From assembly GCF_900100345.1 (NCBI RefSeq), contig NZ_FMTT01000022.1:22003-86002 (forward strand): a stretch of DNA of 64,000 nucleotides, read 5' to 3'. The notes beneath the pieces were generated by a model. It saw only the letters and a list, made by a program, of their open reading frames with translations. It did no database searches and had not been told where the DNA came from. Source of the DNA: Paenibacillus tianmuensis (GTDB taxonomy: Bacteria > Bacillota > Bacilli > Paenibacillales > NBRC-103111). The position numbers and the translations under genes were made by a program. Shown in pieces: positions 60,831-64,000 of the stretch (position 1 is the stretch's first letter; each line of letters starts with the position of its first letter).

Positions 60831-62162
60831 TCATAATTGACGAGCAGCATGATGGCTGTCAGTGGCATGTGCCAGTTCGCCGTTAGACGTATAAGTGGTG
60901 GGCGTCAAATGGCGGGTAAACGTCCAGAATAGTAATGCCAGGAAGCTTATGGCCGAGCCCAATAGGCATACACCAGTCCAACCAGCCCGCGCATACACGA
61001 ACGTCGAGATAATCGAGCCGGCAGCGCTGCCGAGGGAATAGAAAATCATGTACCCGGCAGTAAGCCGGCTATGAGCCTCGGGGCGAACACTGTAGATCAT
61101 ACTTTGATTCGTGACATGCACGGCCTGCAAACCGAGGTCGAAGACGATTACGCCGGCGATCAAAGCCCACAAGGAATGAATAGTGAACCCAATCGGTAGC
61201 CAGGACAGCAACATAATGAACAGCCCGATGCCGGTAACCCGCTGACTCCAGCCGCGATCCGCCATCTGCCCTGCCCGGGCCGCACCCAACGCTCCAGCGG
61301 CGCCAGCCAGACCGAACAGCCCGATCTCGGTATGTGAGAGCGAAAACGGCGGTTCGCTGAGCGGAAACACCATCGGCGTCCACAAGACCGAAGTTGAGGT
61401 AAAGATCAGGAAGGCAATCAAAGCACGTATGCGCAAAATCGGCTCCTCCAAGAACAACATGAAAACCGAGCGCAGCAATTGCGGATAAGCTATCGTTTCC
61501 TTCACCTTGTCGTGCTCCGGTAGCACACGAAACAACAGTACGGTGATGAGCAGCGTCAAGGTCGCCGATACGAAATAGATCGCCCTCCAGCCCGCGAGAT
61601 CGGCCATGAACCCCGCGATGGTCCGCGCCAGTAAAATACCGATGACAATGCCACTAGTCACCGTTCCTACTACACGGCCGCGCTCAGCCGGCGCTGCCAA
61701 TACGGCCGAGAATGCAACCAGCACCTGCGTGACCACCGCGAGTAACCCAACCAAAGCGCTGCTGATGAACAACAGTGTGCTGTTGGGAGAGAAGCCGACA
61801 GCGGCGAGAGCCGCTACGGACAACGCTGACTGGCCGACGATCAACCGTCGGCGATTCAGCAAATCGCCAAGTGGTACCAACAGCAGAAGGCCAAGTGCAT
61901 ACCCGATCTGAGTGATGGTGACGACAACCCCGACAGTCGATTCGCGGATGCCGAACTCAACTGCCATCGCGTCAAGCAGCGGCTGTGCATAATAAACGTT
62001 GGCCACAGCAAGCCCGCAAGCGATGGCAAACAGCAATCCAAGTGTACGCGATAGCGATGAATGGGGCGTGGAAGCACTGGTAACGGGTTTACTCTCAGAA
62101 GCCGACCCGGTAATCCAGGTTTCTCCGGCACCTCCCTCCGCTATGTCTTTAAGCTTTTCCAT
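60831..62162 (-). CDS. MFS transporter, TetR-controlled
   Basis: The ATG at 62162 is used, though a GTG at 62174 is possible. The 443-residue protein has a soluble N-terminal tail of about 38 residues, 12 membrane segments, and motifs NVYYAQPLLDAMAVEFGI, GLLLLVPLGDLLNRRRLI (motif A) and VTSGIVIGILLARTIAGFMADLAGWR. It resembles YgaY/YtrF-like DHA1 exporters. It precedes the dehalogenase-like gene, so transport of the substrate or product of that enzyme is a reasonable idea. Confidence 0.88.
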   Translation of the reverse strand: MEKLKDIAEGGAGETWITGSASESKPVTSASTPHSSLSRTLGLLFAIACGLAVANVYYAQPLLDAMAVEFGIRESTVGVVVTITQIGYALGLLLLVPLGDLLNRRRLIVGQSALSVAALAAVGFSPNSTLLFISSALVGLLAVVTQVLVAFSAVLAAPAERGRVVGTVTSGIVIGILLARTIAGFMADLAGWRAIYFVSATLTLLITVLLFRVLPEHDKVKETIAYPQLLRSVFMLFLEEPILRIRALIAFLIFTSTSVLWTPMVFPLSEPPFSLSHTEIGLFGLAGAAGALGAARAGQMADRGWSQRVTGIGLFIMLLSWLPIGFTIHSLWALIAGVIVFDLGLQAVHVTNQSMIYSVRPEAHSRLTAGYMIFYSLGSAAGSIISTFVYARAGWTGVCLLGSAISFLALLFWTFTRHLTPTTYTSNGELAHATDSHHAARQL

Positions 62163-62209
62163 ATCCACTCTCACCTTTCAGGTTGGATTGACCGGAGTTA
62201 ACTCTAACC

Positions 62210-62252
62210 AATTACGTACCGAAAAGTATATTATATTGATCGGTACGTAATT
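62210..62252. promoter_or_regulatory. TetR operator, long inverted repeat
   Basis: AATTACGTACCGA (62210-62222) and TCGGTACGTAATT (62240-62252) are perfect 13-bp arms with a 17-base AT-rich spacer, in the divergent gap. Each arm has its own GTAC core, so two dimers may bind. Confidence 0.8.
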
Positions 62253-62382
62253 GAATGTAGATAAATATACATGAGGATTTCACATGGTGTCAACCATAAA
62301 AAATGAAATGAATTTGACTATTTCTTAGCCGTGGGATATTATTTTAATATACTGAACGATATAAAAAGAAAGAGGATGGCTT

Positions 62383-62964
62383 ATGGTTCGGCCTCGGTCG
62401 TTTAACGAAGAGCAAGCATTGCATGCCGCGATGGAACTGTTTTGGGAGAAGGGCTACGAAGCGACCTCATTAAGCGATTTAACGGCAAAAATGGGCATTC
62501 AACGGCCAAGTCTCTACTCCGCGTTTGGCGATAAGAAGGAGCTTTTTGAAGCTTCACTTCGCAAATACAATCAATCCCATGCTTCTTATGTGCGCGCCCG
62601 GCTGCAGGGCGCGCCGTCCGTCAAAGAAGCGTTTCGCGCTTTCTTTGCGGGTATTGTAGCGGAAGGATATGAGGAAGGTCCAAACCGGGGATGTTTTTGC
62701 CTCAATGTCATGGTCGAGCTTGCTCCACATGATGCCAAATTTGAAGTACTGACCAGAGAGCACCAGATGTATTTGGCGGCGACCTTTCAGGAAACCATTG
62801 AACGGGGGATGCGATCTGGCGAACTGGGGAATCATGTGAGCGCCAAAGCGCTCGCCCAGACACTCGTCGTTTCAATGATAGGACTTACCACGTTGATGAA
62901 ATCCCGCCCCGATCGAGCATTTGCGGACAACGCCGTAGCGACCATTGTCGCCTTGCTGGAGTAA
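62383..62964 (+). CDS. TetR family regulator
   Basis: The 193-residue protein starts with the TetR HTH: RSFNEEQALHAAMELFWEKGYEATSLSDLTAKMGIQRPSLYSAFGDKKELFEASL, of the AcrR/YezE-like type with a C-terminal domain (residues 80-190) as in TetR_C_16-like proteins. It has Cys in GCFCLN near residue 105 that could sense electrophiles. It diverges from the MFS/dehalogenase pair and should repress it by binding the 13-bp repeats. Confidence 0.92.
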   Translation: MVRPRSFNEEQALHAAMELFWEKGYEATSLSDLTAKMGIQRPSLYSAFGDKKELFEASLRKYNQSHASYVRARLQGAPSVKEAFRAFFAGIVAEGYEEGPNRGCFCLNVMVELAPHDAKFEVLTREHQMYLAATFQETIERGMRSGELGNHVSAKALAQTLVVSMIGLTTLMKSRPDRAFADNAVATIVALLE

Positions 62965-63269
62965 AGCGTTTGTCATTTGAAGTGGTCAGCGATCCTTTGG
63001 AACCCCATTGACATCATCGGAGCTTACGTTAGAAGGAGCCCAAAGTTGGAGACTACGGCTGCAATTCGGAAATTTGCAGAGTGAGACCGGTTGATCACAG
63101 TCCTCTTCCTTCTTCTCGGCCTTCGAGGAAGATCATCAGCCTTTCTAACTTTAAGAGCCTGTTCAAAAAGCACATAATATCGGATAAAAAACAAAAATGC
63201 ACCTATGCGAAAAATGGTAAAATGGAAGTACCACACTACCATTAAACCAACAACGCGAGGTGCATTTTC
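62965..63269. other. Intergenic region with left end of IS fragment
   Basis: Holds from about 63152 GCCTGTTCAAAAAGCAC, probably the terminal repeat of the following IS fragment. No gene seen. Confidence 0.4.
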
Positions 63270-63581
63270 ATGGACTTGCAGCTTGAACTGCTGCCCTACC
63301 ACTACTATAACACACTCGGATTTGATGCGGAACTGATTGATTATATCGATCATGTTGATGATTCCATTGTGTTTGAGAAAATCGCTCCGCTCTACAAGAA
63401 TGGCGGTCGTCCTCCGATCGATCCAAGAGTCTGCTTTCGGATGCAGTATTTGTACTTTACTCGATCGGAGATCTCCTCGTTTCGGGAGCTAGTGAGGCAA
63501 TTAATAGAACCGAAAAATCAGGCATTTGGCGCAACTTTATCGGCGTCAGCTAGAGTGTGTTGGATGACAATAATGTTTTGA
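63270..63581 (+). pseudogene. IS5/IS1182-like transposase, N-terminal fragment
   Basis: The ATG at 63270 follows GAGGTGC. About 85 residues match the DUF772 N-terminal domain of IS1182/IS5 transposases (PIDPRVCFRMQYLYFTRSEISSFRELVRQL). The frame then runs into unrelated sequence and stops, and the DDE part is missing. A truncated, inactive transposase. Confidence 0.75.
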
Positions 63582-63586
63582 AGTGC

Positions 63587-63623
63587 AAAAATCCAGCAAG
63601 ATCAAGACCTCGCTGGATTTTTC
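63587..63623 (+). terminator. Terminator after the IS fragment
   Basis: AAAAATCCAGC and GCTGGATTTTT with a 14-base loop. Confidence 0.8.
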
Positions 63624-63760
63624 CCGTTTTTTCAATTACAAATAAAGTTTTGAAGTAAAAAATTTTGATTGAATGCATCCTGAGTTCCCGGATTGTATAA
63701 CGATGATGAATGAAAAAATAGCATAGGGACAAGGCATTTAGCCGAAAATGGTTGATTTTA

Positions 63761-63792
63761 CCTCGTTACATATTATATAATGTATAACGAGG
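63761..63792. repeat. Inverted repeat before second transposase
   Basis: CCTCGTTA and TAACGAGG with an AT-rich centre; may be an IS end or operator just upstream of the transposase start at 63805. Confidence 0.45.
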
Positions 63793-63804
63793 TTGGTGTT
63801 CATT

Positions 63805-64000
63805 ATGGCGATCATTTATCAAACCAATAAAAAGACAGGCATTACCTATGCCTACAACAACGAGCCCTACTGGGATAAGGAAAAACAGCAGTCTCGTGCA
63901 AAGCGGACGCTCATCGGGAGAGTCGATCCAAAGACGGGAGAGATCGTGCCCACCCGAGCGTATCGGAGAGAGACGGAGTCTGGCGCCCCTGCCAAGAAGC
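63805..64000 (+). CDS. Transposase N-terminus, cut by right edge
   Basis: From the ATG at 63805 the frame is open to the window end (65 codons). The sequence MAIIYQTNKKTGITYAY...YWDKEK, KRTLIGRVDPKTGEIVP is the usual start of a widespread Firmicute transposase family (IS1634-like as I remember). The catalytic part lies outside the window. Confidence 0.65.
   Translation, partial: MAIIYQTNKKTGITYAYNNEPYWDKEKQQSRAKRTLIGRVDPKTGEIVPTRAYRRETESGAPAKK

Noticed and set aside
63024..63353. Minus-strand frame of 109 codons
   Set aside because: Crosses the IS terminal repeat and the transposase start; no ribosome-binding site.

Overview
The window looks like a chromosome segment of a spore-forming, low- to mid-GC Gram-positive of the Paenibacillus group. 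The evidence is a nisin-type (class I) lantibiotic locus whose precursor resembles what I remember of Paenibacillus paenicidin, YesM/YesN-type two-component regulators, BceRS/BceAB-type peptide-antibiotic sensing and resistance genes, a BshB2-like bacillithiol deacetylase, AGGAGG ribosome-binding sites, a Fur box and a CcpA cre site. Assignment to genus is inference; no rRNA or housekeeping marker gene is present.

Layout. 1-6.1 kb: a SWIM zinc-finger protein cut by the left edge, a TnpB transposon remnant, a SEC-C protein, a secreted papain-like cysteine protease with a small secreted neighbour, then TatD nuclease and the RNA 2'-phosphotransferase KptA, and a frameshifted ykuK. 6.1-7.0 kb: an odd minus-strand unit of four tRNA or tRNA-like sequences preceded by two tiny ORFs that each have their own ribosome-binding site and terminator, behind a sigma-A-like promoter. 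7.1-10.3 kb: a Fur-boxed siderophore importer without its ATPase. 10.5-14.8 kb: BshB2, an Rpn-type nuclease next to a decayed phage integrase, a divergent oxidoreductase/HxlR pair and a decayed hydrolase. 14.8-26.8 kb: an ABC importer of the ferric/hexose-phosphate type with two binding proteins and a PP2C-like phosphatase, a divergent MFS/LysR pair, and a YesM/YesN sensor pair.

27.2-41.4 kb is the main accessory locus and is visibly AT-richer than its flanks. It encodes a class I lantibiotic entirely on the minus strand: a 57-residue precursor gene (lanA, 41250-41423), then dehydratase LanB, exporter LanT and cyclase LanC with 4-base overlaps, a BceRS-like two-component system, a BceAB-like transporter, and a LanFEG immunity transporter whose ATPase carries the E-loop. 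No leader protease gene is present. An orphan LuxR-type HTH protein faces the cluster end.

41.7-50.3 kb: a DUF1963 protein, a MarR/MFS efflux pair with a perfect palindromic operator, motAB, two small hypotheticals facing an XRE regulator, Sir2, a Gfo/Idh/MocA dehydrogenase and a coiled-coil protein. 50.5-56.2 kb: a TetR regulator and a tandem duplication of about 2.25 kb carrying a membrane protein plus a secreted or anchored alpha/beta hydrolase. 56.2-64 kb: an Imm32-like orphan immunity protein, three MFS transporters, a GyrI-like domain protein behind a MerR-type 19-bp-spacer promoter, a haloalkane-dehalogenase-like hydrolase, a divergent TetR regulator with a long inverted repeat, and two transposase fragments at the right edge.
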